From positions 1-37,486 of the forward strand of contig CADALT010000022.1 in the NCBI GenBank assembly GCA_902788785.1: a stretch of DNA of 37,486 bases. Direction: 5' to 3'. The DNA is from an uncultured Ruminococcus sp. Lineage in GTDB: Bacteria > Bacillota > Clostridia > Oscillospirales > Ruminococcaceae. The translations under genes and the position numbers were made by a program. Under the pieces are notes generated by a model, which was not told the origin of the DNA, did no database searches, and saw only the letters and a list, made by a program, of their open reading frames with translations. The first letter of the stretch is position 1; each line of letters begins with the position of its first letter. Of this stretch, positions 21,897 to 30,605 are shown one piece after another.

Positions 21897-23570
21897 TCAT
21901 GCCCACTTTGAAAGCCTTGCCCTGACCATATCCTCGCCCAGCACATGGCTGACCTCGTGGATATCGGGAGCATTCGCTCTGCCTGTCAGTGCGATACGGA
22001 GCATATTGGTGATATGCACGATGCTGCCCTTGAACTTTTCGGGTTCTTTCTTGAAGTCCTTTGGCTTTACAGCAAAGCCAAGCTCCTCGGTGATCTTTCG
22101 CACCTTGTCGAACCATGCCGAGCTGTCATCTGCGTGATCGTAGCTCTCCAGATACTTGGCAAAGAACTGCTTCTGCACTTCCTTGTCAGCCTGTTCATCC
22201 ATATTATCTTCGTGCTTGAAAGTCTCATCATAGTAGAAACTCATGAAGTCGCAAGCCTGCTTCCAGTTTTCTATATCCTTACGGGGCTTCTTGCCGCTCT
22301 TGCCAACATTCAGCGCTGCAAGAGTCCTGTCCTTGTACTTAGTGAGCAGCTCTGCGAAGTCCTTGTTGTACTCCTCGCACCAGCCCAGCCAGTTCTCGTA
22401 AACAGTCTGCGCATCCATTCTGCCGATGGTATCCTTGGCAATATCCCTGAGCTTGTCCATATCAACCAGTGCGCCCGAGATAGACATCTTCTCAATGCTG
22501 TAGGGGAAATCCGTATAAGGTGCATCGGGGTTTGCCTGTCGCCACTCCTCATAGTTTGAGTTGAGTACAGTCAGCAGGAACTCCCATACAACGTCCTTGC
22601 TTATACCCTCCTGCTGATAGTAAGCCAGTGCCAGCTCGGGGTCCTTACGCTTGGAGAGCTTGCGCTTTTTCAGCTTTGAGGGGTCTTCCTCATCGGGCTC
22701 TATCTTCATGAGAGTTGCAGTGTGGCAGTAGATAGGCTGCTGCCAGCCCAGTACAGTGAACAGCTCAACGTGCATGGGCAGCGAGCTTATCCACTCCTCA
22801 CCTCTGATGACATGGGTCGAACGCATCAGATGGTCGTCTACCACATGGGCAAAATGATAAGTGGGTATGCCGTCACTCTTCAAAAGCACGAAATCCATGA
22901 AGTTGCGGGGCATCTCTATCTTGCCGCGTACAGCGTCCTCGACCACTATCCTCTCATCGTTCATATCAGCCTTATAACGCAGTACCCAGGGCTTGCCTGC
23001 ATCTATAGCAGCCTTAATCTCATCAAGGCTCATATCCCTGCACTTTGCATACTTGCCGTAAACGCCCGGGTCTTCCTTATTAGCCATCTGCTCTTCACGT
23101 ATAGCATCAAGTTCCTCTGCTGTCATGAAGCAGGGGTAAGCCTTGCCCTGTTCAACAAGATATTTTGCGAACACATGGTAAATATCCTTACGCTGTCGCT
23201 GTCTGTAGGGACCGTATTCACCGTTATCGCCCTGTGCCGTAGCACCCTCATCAAAGTTCACTCCGAAGTAAGCCATGGCATTTATGAGTGTATCCACAGC
23301 GCCCTCAACTTCACGCTTGTTATCGGTATCCTCTATCCTGAGATAGAAAACGCCCTGTGACTGGTGGGCGAGTCTTTCGCCGATTATAGCGTTATAGAGA
23401 TTACCCAGATGTACGAAACCTGTGGGGCTTGGTCCTATACGGGTCACGCAAGCACCCTCGGGGAGCTTTCTTGCAGGGAACTTTTTCTCCATATCCTCGG
23501 GCAGAAGTGTTACCTCGGGGAAAAGCAGCTTAGCCAATGCGTTATTATCCATCATATCAATCCTCTTCAT
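21897..23570 (-). CDS. gltX: Glutamyl-tRNA synthetase (GlnRS/GluRS class Ic)
   Basis: A 557-residue class I synthetase. PSPTGFVHLGNLYNAI (48-63) holds the HIGH motif as HLGN, and KLSKR (304-308) is the KMSKS motif. The C-terminal half is the helical anticodon-binding domain of bacterial GluRS. At 557 residues it is longer than the usual 470-490 and closer to a longer clostridial form. Two possible starts exist: ATG at 23570, or ATG at 23555, which has AAGAGG at 6 nt. It is the first gene of a unit with two small membrane-protein genes and metG. No T-box leader is present in the roughly 55-nt leader. Confidence 0.93.
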   Translation of the reverse strand: MKRIDMMDNNALAKLLFPEVTLLPEDMEKKFPARKLPEGACVTRIGPSPTGFVHLGNLYNAIIGERLAHQSQGVFYLRIEDTDNKREVEGAVDTLINAMAYFGVNFDEGATAQGDNGEYGPYRQRQRKDIYHVFAKYLVEQGKAYPCFMTAEELDAIREEQMANKEDPGVYGKYAKCRDMSLDEIKAAIDAGKPWVLRYKADMNDERIVVEDAVRGKIEMPRNFMDFVLLKSDGIPTYHFAHVVDDHLMRSTHVIRGEEWISSLPMHVELFTVLGWQQPIYCHTATLMKIEPDEEDPSKLKKRKLSKRKDPELALAYYQQEGISKDVVWEFLLTVLNSNYEEWRQANPDAPYTDFPYSIEKMSISGALVDMDKLRDIAKDTIGRMDAQTVYENWLGWCEEYNKDFAELLTKYKDRTLAALNVGKSGKKPRKDIENWKQACDFMSFYYDETFKHEDNMDEQADKEVQKQFFAKYLESYDHADDSSAWFDKVRKITEELGFAVKPKDFKKEPEKFKGSIVHITNMLRIALTGRANAPDIHEVSHVLGEDMVRARLSKWA

Positions 23571-23628
23571 GAAAATATTATCCTCTTACGGACACAGGAC
23601 AACACCACGGTTGCCCATAATTATATTT

Positions 23629-23657
23629 ATTATACCACAATCATCCCTGTTTGTAAA
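23629..23657 (-). promoter_or_regulatory. Sigma-A promoter of the gltX-metG unit
   Basis: On the minus strand TTTACA (23657-23652), 17-nt spacer, TATAAT (23634-23629), with TGG before the -10. Confidence 0.78.
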
Positions 23658-23668
23658 GGGATTATCCG

Positions 23669-23707
23669 CAAAAAATGCCCCGTAAGCTGCATATGCGCTC
23701 ACGGGGC
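23669..23707 (-). terminator. Terminator of the dockerin protein gene
   Basis: On the minus strand GCCCCGT (23707-23701 region) and ACGGGGC (23683-23677) form a 7-bp GC-rich stem with a 17-nt loop, followed by a TTTTTT run. Confidence 0.78.
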
Positions 23708-23717
23708 GATACTTTAT

Positions 23718-25334
23718 TCAGTCAATGGGCTTTATACCCTTTATATGCGAGGCTATCAGTGCGATATCGGTGACGTTGACATTTTCATCACCGTTAACGT
23801 CCGCAGCCTTCTGCTGTTCCTCGGTCAGGGGCTTTATGCCTTTGATGTGGGCAGCGGTAACAGCAATATCGGTAACGTTTATGTCATTATCACCGTTCGC
23901 ATCACCCTTGGATACGGTGTTATCCTCACCCGAGGTTGTCTCATCATCTGTAGTTTCATCATCGGTAGTCTTATCGTCCGAAGTTTTGCCGTCATCGGGT
24001 TTGTTTCCGTCGTCTGGCTTATTGACGTCATCGGACTGTTTATCAAGGCTCTCGAACTTTCGGTCATACTTAGTCGCATAAGCCTCTGTGGTACTGCCAT
24101 CATGACCCTTCATAACGATCTTATAGGGCATTACCGATGGCGAGTCATATATCTCGCAGTCAGCGTTCTCGATGATGATGCTCTCCAGTCCAAAACAAAC
24201 AGTGAATGCCGAATCGCCGATACTCTTTACATTTTCGGGTATCGTGATGGTCTTCAGGGCTCCGCACGCAACAAAGCCCTGTTCGGCGATCTCCTCCAGG
24301 CTGTCGGGAAGTGTGACCTCGGTCATTTCGGAGCAGTTTTCAAAACAGCCCAAACCTATCTTTTTGACACCCTCAGTCACAGCGAACTTTTTAAACTTTG
24401 CGGTAACAAACGCACCTTCGCCCAACTGCTCGACACCTGCGGGTATGGTGTATTCATCGCCCTTTCCCACAGGATAAGCCACCAGAGTCTTGCCGTCCTT
24501 TGAGAATACCACACCGTCTGTGCTCTTGAAACTGCTGTTATCGGCGGATACATTTATCCCGGCAAGCTTTTCACTGCCACGGAAGATCCCACGATCTAAC
24601 TTTTCCACGTTCGCACCGAGATTTAAAGTTTCAAGCTCGCTGCAATAGTCAAATGCCGACCATCTTATAGACCTGACGCTCTCGGGTACGGTATATTCAC
24701 TGCCTGCTCTCTTTGATGCATAGCATAAAAGCGTGCTCATATCCTTGGTGAACAGCACATTGTCCACCGAGATATAGTTCTTGTTTTCAGGCGCAACACT
24801 TATGCTGTGAAGTCCCATACAGCCTTCAAAAGCAGTGGGCATGATATCTTTAACAGCCGCAGGGATATCTACAGACTCCAGCGCTTTGCACTGACCAAAT
24901 GCCGCCATATCTATATATTCGAGATTTGACGGAAGCTTTATCTCCCTGACCTGCTCACAGAACTGGAAAGCAGATGCCCCGATACTTGTAACGCTTTCGG
25001 GCAGCTTTATCGTTTCAGCGTAAAAGCAGTTTTCAAATGCGGCATAACCAACAGATGTGATGCCTTCTTCTATGACCAGATCCTTGATCTTGCCTGCGTA
25101 CTTGTTCCATGGATAGTCAAAACCGCTTGATGCTTTGATATCGCCCGTACCGCTGACGGTCAGCGTACCGTCCTTATCGAACTTCCAGGTGATGCTCTCA
25201 CCGAATGTTCCGCTGTCGGTCAGATCTTCCGCAGATACGCAAACGCTGAACACATCTCTGTCCGCATTCGCAAGTATCCCTCCGCCGCCCAGCACGAGAG
25301 TCAGCGCAAGCACGCTCGCTAAAGCTCTTTTCAT
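23718..25334 (-). CDS. Secreted leucine-rich-repeat (BspA-like) protein with type I dockerin
   Basis: A 538-residue exported protein. Signal peptide residues 1-24 are followed by a segment with the TWKFDKDGTLTVSGTGDI motif, then about a dozen BspA-type leucine-rich repeats (units like IGASAFQFC followed by LKxIxIPxxV) to about residue 420. A linker rich in Asp, Lys and Thr (430-475) carries DDGNKPDDGK-type repeats. Residues 477-538 form a dockerin with two calcium-binding loops, DANGDNDINVTDI and DVNGDENVNVTDI, each followed by a helix ending HIKGIKP. The dockerin would dock to a cohesin on a cell-surface scaffold; the repeats may bind protein or glycan. GGGAGG sets the start. There is no catalytic domain, so it is an accessory or adhesion component. 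Confidence 0.92.
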   Translation of the reverse strand: MKRALASVLALTLVLGGGGILANADRDVFSVCVSAEDLTDSGTFGESITWKFDKDGTLTVSGTGDIKASSGFDYPWNKYAGKIKDLVIEEGITSVGYAAFENCFYAETIKLPESVTSIGASAFQFCEQVREIKLPSNLEYIDMAAFGQCKALESVDIPAAVKDIMPTAFEGCMGLHSISVAPENKNYISVDNVLFTKDMSTLLCYASKRAGSEYTVPESVRSIRWSAFDYCSELETLNLGANVEKLDRGIFRGSEKLAGINVSADNSSFKSTDGVVFSKDGKTLVAYPVGKGDEYTIPAGVEQLGEGAFVTAKFKKFAVTEGVKKIGLGCFENCSEMTEVTLPDSLEEIAEQGFVACGALKTITIPENVKSIGDSAFTVCFGLESIIIENADCEIYDSPSVMPYKIVMKGHDGSTTEAYATKYDRKFESLDKQSDDVNKPDDGNKPDDGKTSDDKTTDDETTDDETTSGEDNTVSKGDANGDNDINVTDIAVTAAHIKGIKPLTEEQQKAADVNGDENVNVTDIALIASHIKGIKPID

Positions 25335-25413
25335 AAATAAGACCTCCCTGATATAAAATATTTCAGCGGCAATACACGTTTGCCGTTCGTAACGTTACAT
25401 ATCAGCCGTGCCT

Positions 25414-26778
25414 CTATTCACGGTCAAGTATATCGCTATAATGTCTTTCCTTATCCTTATACATCAGTGCATCAGCCATATGCAATGCACGGCGCAGGTC
25501 GTGGGCACCGTCATCATAGCAGCCGCCCACAGCAAAACTGACATTTTCACCGTCCTCTGCCCTATACTTCAAACGCTCCATCAGCATATCGAAACGGGCA
25601 CGGTTAACATCTGTTACGATGACCATAAATTCATCGCCGCCCATACGGTATATCTCATGACCGGCGAACACCTCTTTCAGTATCTCTGCCGCCGCTTTGA
25701 GCAGTTCATCGCCTGCGCCGTGTCCGCAGGTATCGTTTATGACCTTCAGCCCGTTCACGTCTGCAAATACTATGCCGAAATCTTCATCCTCGGGAAATCT
25801 AGCCACACGCAAATTCATGGCATTCCTGTTATACAGCCCTGTGAGCACATCGGTTATGCTCATATGTTCAAGACGCTCTAACAGCCGCTGATTGGCGATC
25901 TCGGAGGCTATGAAAAATGTGGTGAGTTTCAGAGTCTCCATTATGCGCAGAGTCTTCTCCGACTGGAAATCCGATGCCCATATGTAGCCCAGTGTCTCAC
26001 CTTTGGAAACCAGCGGGAACATGATAAGGCTGCTGACCTCGGCATCTTTAAGTGACTTATACCACACAGGATTGCGCTTTTCAAGCTCTTCCCAGTCGTT
26101 GTCGGTCTGCACCACCAGACAGGTCAGCACCTTGAAGGTATCTGCCCAGGTCTTTACTATGGAATAGAAAGTTTCGTTGATTATCTCACCGACCTTGGCT
26201 TCATCGGTAATATCCGTGGAATCATGGGTAAGCACCCTGCAGCTGTGTGCCTCATCATCAGTCAGCAGTATACAGCAGCGCCTTGCACCGCAAAGCTCTC
26301 TTATATCCTTGACCACCGAATGCATCGAGGTCATAAAATCCCATGAGCTGCGCAGCTTGATGGCAGCACTCAGTACATCGTTGGCATTTTCATAGCTGAC
26401 CTGCGCCAGCTTATCGGGCTCTTCCTCCTGCGATATCTCAAATGTACAGATGCAGTAGCCGTTATTGGGGTCATCCACATTTATGGGCAGCATGATGATA
26501 TCCATCCAGCAGCCCAGCTTTTCATCCTTCTGATAAGAGTGCAGCTGTTTTTTCAAAACTGCGCACTGGTAGCAGAAATTTGAGAAATTAAGGTCCCTAG
26601 GGATATAATGTTCGTAGGGTCTGTCAGAAGTTTCCCCATCATCCTGTATACCGACAGATGCTCTGTATGCGGAATTGGCGGCAACTATTTTCAGTTCACC
26701 GCTGCCCTCGGAACTCAGAGGTACACTGACTATACAGGCTATTTTATCAAAAGGCTCTACCAAAGCTTGTAGATCCAT
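25414..26778 (-). CDS. PAS/GAF-GGDEF diguanylate cyclase
   Basis: A 454-residue protein without membrane segments. Residues about 1-120 look PAS-like (with the VAANSAYRASVG segment), residues about 130-300 look GAF-like, and residues about 310-454 are a GGDEF domain. The catalytic motif GGDEF at 380-384 is intact, as is the DVLTGLYNR entry motif, so the protein should make c-di-GMP from GTP. The product-binding RxxD I-site five residues before GGDEF is missing, so feedback inhibition of that type is not expected. The frame is open to a TTG at 26805. The better start is ATG at 26778 with GGGGAG. It is a separate unit with its own promoter; the dockerin gene follows after 79 nt. Confidence 0.88.
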   Translation of the reverse strand: MDLQALVEPFDKIACIVSVPLSSEGSGELKIVAANSAYRASVGIQDDGETSDRPYEHYIPRDLNFSNFCYQCAVLKKQLHSYQKDEKLGCWMDIIMLPINVDDPNNGYCICTFEISQEEEPDKLAQVSYENANDVLSAAIKLRSSWDFMTSMHSVVKDIRELCGARRCCILLTDDEAHSCRVLTHDSTDITDEAKVGEIINETFYSIVKTWADTFKVLTCLVVQTDNDWEELEKRNPVWYKSLKDAEVSSLIMFPLVSKGETLGYIWASDFQSEKTLRIMETLKLTTFFIASEIANQRLLERLEHMSITDVLTGLYNRNAMNLRVARFPEDEDFGIVFADVNGLKVINDTCGHGAGDELLKAAAEILKEVFAGHEIYRMGGDEFMVIVTDVNRARFDMLMERLKYRAEDGENVSFAVGGCYDDGAHDLRRALHMADALMYKDKERHYSDILDRE

Positions 26779-26852
26779 ACTTTTACACTCCCCATAATAG
26801 ATCAATTCTAAAGCAGCACCACGCTATCATGATGCGGCGATACGTTTAATAC

Positions 26853-26881
26853 ATTATATCAAAAACTCGTGAATTAGTCAA
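26853..26881 (-). promoter_or_regulatory. Sigma-A promoter of the diguanylate cyclase gene
   Basis: On the minus strand TTGACT (26881-26876), 17-nt spacer, TATAAT (26858-26853), preceded by TGA. Confidence 0.75.
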
Positions 26882-26932
26882 GTGCACAGCAGACATTAAA
26901 TTTATATACCGAAAACCTCGCTCATAAAAGGG

Positions 26933-26961
26933 TTTACAAAAACGATATAATATGTTATAAT
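26933..26961 (+). promoter_or_regulatory. Sigma-A promoter of the SGNH-like gene
   Basis: TTTACA (26933-26938), 17-nt spacer, TATAAT (26956-26961), preceded by TGT. The start near 26968 gives a leader of about 100 nt with no obvious structure. It is back to back with the diguanylate cyclase promoter, 51 nt apart. Confidence 0.75.
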
Positions 26962-27068
26962 ATATAAGTATTTGTTTTTTTACCGAGCGTTCTCCAAAAC
27001 GGAACAGCTCACCGATAAAGACGATACAGGCAAAGGCTTAACAAAAAAACGAACGGAGGTGAGGAAAA

Positions 27069-28211
27069 ATGGTACTCAGAAAAAGAATATTGAAGATTAC
27101 GGCATTCATGATAGTGGCAATGCTGCTGTTTATGCTGGTATCGAGAATGCTCCTGTGTACTGCCATAAGCACCGAGATGCACATACGTGGGTTCTATAAA
27201 GAGCCTGAAAATTCGCTGGACGTTGGTGTGATAGGCTGCAGTGAGGTGTATGCGGATTATTCCTCACCGCTGGTATATGATGAATGCGGCATAACCAGCT
27301 ACGGGCTGGCTTATGAGGGCGCACCCGGCATAATGTACAGCTCGATGATAGATACTTTTCTGGAGCGTCAGGATCCTCAGCTCTTAGTGGTGGAGATAAA
27401 CGGATTTTTCTACGACGAGACCTATATGTACGAAGAGGGTCGTATCCGCCGCTGGACAGACAACATGGACAGAGGCAAGATCTGGAAAAAGACCGTAGAT
27501 GAAAATGTCGCCCCCGAGGACAGAATGAGTTTTTATGTGCCGATAATCAAGTACCACTCGGGCTGGACAAGGTGGGAAGAACTTCTCAGCACCTGGTATC
27601 ACAGGGCTAGAATGCGCACCTTTGAGGTATCGCCCATGAAGTGTTTCGGCACACACACGGTTTCCTCGACGGAGATAGTCACGGCAGATGTGGAGAACCA
27701 CCCCATCACAGACGTGGGACTGGAAGAATTTGAAAAACTGCTGGAGCACTGCAATGATGAGGGCATCGAAAACATACTGTTTTTATGGGCTCCTCACTAT
27801 GTTCCGCTGGAGGACAGGAGCAGGGACGAGATAGCACGCATGATAAGCGAGCACGGTTATGATTTTCTAAACTGTGATGAAAAGCTTGATGAGATAGGCA
27901 TAGATCCCGATACGGACTACTACAATTCAGAGCATCTCAATATTTTCGGTAACGAGAAGTTCTCAAAATACATGGCACATTACATGATGGACAACTACAG
28001 CATCAAGACCACGCACACCGAAGAGGTTGACAAGCTGTGGGAAGAATGTGTAGAATACAGCGTGGACAAGTACGCTATCCTCAAAGAGCGCACTTTGCAG
28101 AACGAAGATCTGGTGTACTCGGAATACTCAAACTACGATGACAAGATGCGTCAGTTCATAGAGAATTTCAAGAAGACCTTCCACCTTACCGAGTCCCACG
28201 ACGATATATAG
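27069..28211 (+). CDS. Membrane-anchored SGNH/DltD-like protein
   Basis: A 380-residue protein anchored by one N-terminal helix (residues 8-33), with the rest outside. The first strand reads DVGVIGCSEVYADYSS (51-66), where S58 would be the nucleophile of an SGNH/GDSL-like hydrolase, in the place where DltD has its Ser. A Gly-containing LVVEINGFFYDE block and a C-terminal NSEHLNIFGNEKFS, with the His of a D/S-x-x-H motif, follow, matching the order in DltD and AlgJ-type O-acyl transfer proteins. A C-terminal extension of about 80 residues rich in Glu, Asp and Tyr is unusual. GGAGGTGAGG stands before the ATG. It is a single-gene unit, with no dltA-C-like partner in the window. A role in O-acylation or deacylation of a wall polymer is inference. 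Confidence 0.7.
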   Translation: MVLRKRILKITAFMIVAMLLFMLVSRMLLCTAISTEMHIRGFYKEPENSLDVGVIGCSEVYADYSSPLVYDECGITSYGLAYEGAPGIMYSSMIDTFLERQDPQLLVVEINGFFYDETYMYEEGRIRRWTDNMDRGKIWKKTVDENVAPEDRMSFYVPIIKYHSGWTRWEELLSTWYHRARMRTFEVSPMKCFGTHTVSSTEIVTADVENHPITDVGLEEFEKLLEHCNDEGIENILFLWAPHYVPLEDRSRDEIARMISEHGYDFLNCDEKLDEIGIDPDTDYYNSEHLNIFGNEKFSKYMAHYMMDNYSIKTTHTEEVDKLWEECVEYSVDKYAILKERTLQNEDLVYSEYSNYDDKMRQFIENFKKTFHLTESHDDI

Positions 28212-28218
28212 AAATACT

Positions 28219-28256
28219 GACCCCTTCGGGAGCTGACTTTCCCGAAGGGGTCTTAT
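28219..28256 (+). terminator. Strong terminator after the SGNH-like gene
   Basis: GACCCCTTCGGGA (28219-28231) / TCCCGAAGGGGTC (28240-28252), a 13-bp perfect stem, followed by TTAT. It may also serve the convergent gene that stops at 28286. Confidence 0.82.
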
Positions 28257-28285
28257 CATATCATAATATAAAAAGCTTTTTTGCT

Positions 28286-28960
28286 TTATTTGCGACTGTC
28301 CTTCATGAACAGATAGCCTATGATAAAACGTTTTTCACGGTAGGCATCAGCTATGCTGTCAAGAACTCTCGGCTTGGTATCACTGCCATAGAGATTATAT
28401 ACTCTGAACTTTCCGCCCTTGTATTCGTAGAATACGGTGTGCAGTCCTCCGCTGAAAAAATCAAGACCGTGGAGTTTGGCTGTGCTGCGCTTGTTGTTCC
28501 AGAAAGATATTATACCGCAGGACGGAACACCTGTGGCAGCCTCTGCGGCAAAACGTCCGCCGTCACGCCAAAAGCGGTACTCCATACCGTGTCTTGCAAA
28601 AAAGTACCACAGCTTTTTTGGTGCTGTGCCCCAGTAGCCGTTCGGGAAAAGATAGTGCATACGGTTCAGTTCAAATTCGTGCACCACCTGTGGAAAGCTT
28701 ATCTTTATGCCCAGATATGCCGCCGCATTATAACAGGCTATGAGTTCACAGCCGTTCCAGCTGAGGGGATATGTGCCGTACCTCATTGCCGAGAGGGGTT
28801 CGGTGCGCTGACCGTTGAGGAACTTGTCTTTGCAGGCTGAAAACAGCTTTTCGTTGTGCGCCATATTATCGCAGGTGCGCCTGAACCTTCTGCCCGAAAA
28901 CGGCAAAAACGCTCTCAGACGACCGTATTGTTCCTTTGCTGTTATCCATACACGCTTCAT
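28286..28960 (-). CDS. Papain-like (C39-type) cysteine peptidase-like protein
   Basis: A protein of about 224 residues from the likely start. The SWNGCELIACYNAAAYLG segment offers C71 (or C76) as nucleophile, GGLHTVFYEY offers H174, and FRVYNLYG offers N189, in the Cys-His-Asn order of papain-like and C39 peptidases. There is no signal peptide or membrane segment. The open frame runs back to 29068, but the operon terminator at 29050-29090 and a promoter at 29012-29040 lie in that stretch. I therefore place the start at ATG 28960, behind AAAGGCGG; ATG at 28978 or 28990 is possible. Its own promoter separates it from the HlyD-operon upstream, so a shared role is not proven. The substrate is unknown. 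Confidence 0.6.
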   Translation of the reverse strand: MKRVWITAKEQYGRLRAFLPFSGRRFRRTCDNMAHNEKLFSACKDKFLNGQRTEPLSAMRYGTYPLSWNGCELIACYNAAAYLGIKISFPQVVHEFELNRMHYLFPNGYWGTAPKKLWYFFARHGMEYRFWRDGGRFAAEAATGVPSCGIISFWNNKRSTAKLHGLDFFSGGLHTVFYEYKGGKFRVYNLYGSDTKPRVLDSIADAYREKRFIIGYLFMKDSRK

Positions 28961-29011
28961 GTCCGCACCGCCTTTCATAAGACCGCCCATTATGGGTTCT
29001 GCCTTGATTCT

Positions 29012-29040
29012 AGGATACCACATATTCTTCTCAAAATCAA
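29012..29040 (-). promoter_or_regulatory. Probable promoter of the C39-like gene
   Basis: On the minus strand TTGATT (29040-29035), 17-nt spacer, TATCCT (29017-29012), preceded by TGG. The -10 is weak but extended. Confidence 0.5.
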
Positions 29041-29049
29041 TAGCCGTGC

Positions 29050-29090
29050 GAAAAAATCTCCCACGCAAAGCTATAACTTTACTGTGGGAG
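29050..29090 (-). terminator. Terminator of the solute-binding/permease/HlyD operon
   Basis: On the minus strand CTCCCAC (29090-29084) and GTGGGAG (29064-29058) form a 7-bp stem with a 19-nt loop, followed by ATTTTTT. It begins 6 nt past the HlyD stop. Confidence 0.75.
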
Positions 29091-29095
29091 AAATC

Positions 29096-30580
29096 TCATT
29101 TTTCCGACTCATCATTTACTTTGCCCACTGACAGCCTTACCCTTGCCCCGTCAGTAAGAGGGCGGTTTGAGGTGATTATCACGGGCGTATCCTCCGCAAG
29201 ACCTGTGGAAGATACTGCCACATAGGTATCGTTCTCGTCCTCGATGTTGAGGTCGTGCTTTACCGCATGGTACTCCCTGCCGAAAAATCCATCGGTCTCC
29301 TCCAGTGCAAATACAAAGCGTTTTGCACCTGTGCCGTGTACGGCTTCCTTGCTGATGAGATAATATTCGCCTTCGGTCAGGGCTGAGGTCCTCATCATAC
29401 CTATCTCGCCATAGGCAGGCATTTCGCCCGAGAAAGTTTCCTCCGTCAAGGGCACCTCGAAACGGTAGTCCGAATCACGCAGGGTAAAATTGCTTATCAC
29501 TGCCGAGGCGGTTCTCAGCCTGCCGTTTCGGAAATAGAGTTCCACTATATCTCCTGCGGAGAGATGCTTAGCCGACTTTTCATCTGCAAGTCCCGAAAAG
29601 TATATTCCTCCCTCGCTGACATCTGCAATGAACAGCGCTGCGCCCTCTGCTGTGACTGCGCCTGCACTTATGTCTGCACGGCTGACTGTTCCGCTGTATT
29701 CGCTTAACACAAGCCCGTCAGCGTCTATCAGGGCTTTCAGCTTTTCAAGTTCCTCATCTATACGCAAAAGACCGTTCGATACTTCAGGGGCGGCGCTTAT
29801 GACCATCAGTGCGCTTTCTCCCGTCACCTGACCCGCCTTTGCTTCCACCCGAGTAACTGTGCCCTCCATCGTGGTTTTTATGGCGCATCCGCTGTTTAAG
29901 ATGACAAGGTAGCGGTCTATATTGCTCTGCTGTTCTTCGATGGAAACGTCAAGGGTATCTATCTGTCCGGCATAGCTTTCGCCCATACTTTCTTCGTCTG
30001 CTTCGGCGGCTGCCTGCTTGTCCGAAAGGGCATTTCTTGCGATGATATCCTTGTTCCTGTCCGCTTCGAGAGTGTTTATCAAGCGGATAAGATGCGACTT
30101 ATCGAACTTCACAAGTTCGTCCCCTGCGCTGACCTTATCCCCTGCTTTTACACAGACATCAGTTATGCGCAGCCCTGTTTCGGCAAACACAGGCGATGCA
30201 CCCTCGCTGCCGTAGCCATCGCCGTTTTCAAGGGATTTCTGCCTTTCGCTTTCAAGCTCATCATACCTTGCTTTAAGGGACTGCGTATCAAGCTTCAAAA
30301 GCCTGCTGTCCTTTTCGACCTTGTCTCCCTGATGGACATACACGCTTTCTGCCAGCACACCCTCAGGCAAAAACACCGCATTTACGCTGTCACAGCCGAC
30401 TGTTCCTGCGCAGTTCACCGTATGGCTGAGCTTGCTGTGCCTGATATCTTCTGCCGTGACCAGTGCAAGCTTTGAGGTATAAAGCTGCCTTGATATCAGC
30501 GAAAGCATCGCCATCACGCACAGAAACCCCACGAACCATCTCACTGATGCGCTTTTGGTCATCCCATTATGTTTCTCCAT
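29096..30580 (-). CDS. HlyD/RND-type membrane-fusion adaptor
   Basis: A 494-residue protein. One N-terminal membrane helix (about 13-32) is followed by a first biotinyl/lipoyl-like half (VNAVFLPEGVLAESVYVHQGDKV), a long helical region with charged coiled coil (about residues 105-245, with SDKQAAAEADEES), and a second lipoyl-like half (TMEGTVTRVEAKAGQV). A beta-barrel part (GDIVELYFRNGRL) and a C-terminal membrane-proximal domain follow. This is the plan of HlyD/MacA adaptors. In a Gram-positive it would lie outside the membrane and work with an ABC exporter or sensor. AAGGAG sets the start. It is the last gene of the operon, 26 nt after a MalG-like permease. No MacB-like ATPase or permease is adjacent, which is odd. 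Confidence 0.8.
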   Translation of the reverse strand: MEKHNGMTKSASVRWFVGFLCVMAMLSLISRQLYTSKLALVTAEDIRHSKLSHTVNCAGTVGCDSVNAVFLPEGVLAESVYVHQGDKVEKDSRLLKLDTQSLKARYDELESERQKSLENGDGYGSEGASPVFAETGLRITDVCVKAGDKVSAGDELVKFDKSHLIRLINTLEADRNKDIIARNALSDKQAAAEADEESMGESYAGQIDTLDVSIEEQQSNIDRYLVILNSGCAIKTTMEGTVTRVEAKAGQVTGESALMVISAAPEVSNGLLRIDEELEKLKALIDADGLVLSEYSGTVSRADISAGAVTAEGAALFIADVSEGGIYFSGLADEKSAKHLSAGDIVELYFRNGRLRTASAVISNFTLRDSDYRFEVPLTEETFSGEMPAYGEIGMMRTSALTEGEYYLISKEAVHGTGAKRFVFALEETDGFFGREYHAVKHDLNIEDENDTYVAVSSTGLAEDTPVIITSNRPLTDGARVRLSVGKVNDESEK

Positions 30581-30605
30581 TATGTTGTCTCCTTTTCCCG
30601 GGAAA

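Noticed and set aside
23571-23717. T-box leader before gltX
   Set aside because: The predicted leader is only about 55 nt and lacks the T-box sequence and a terminator/antiterminator pair.
29041-29068. N-terminal extension of the C39-like protein to 29068
   Set aside because: It would place the start inside the upstream operon's terminator and before the predicted promoter.
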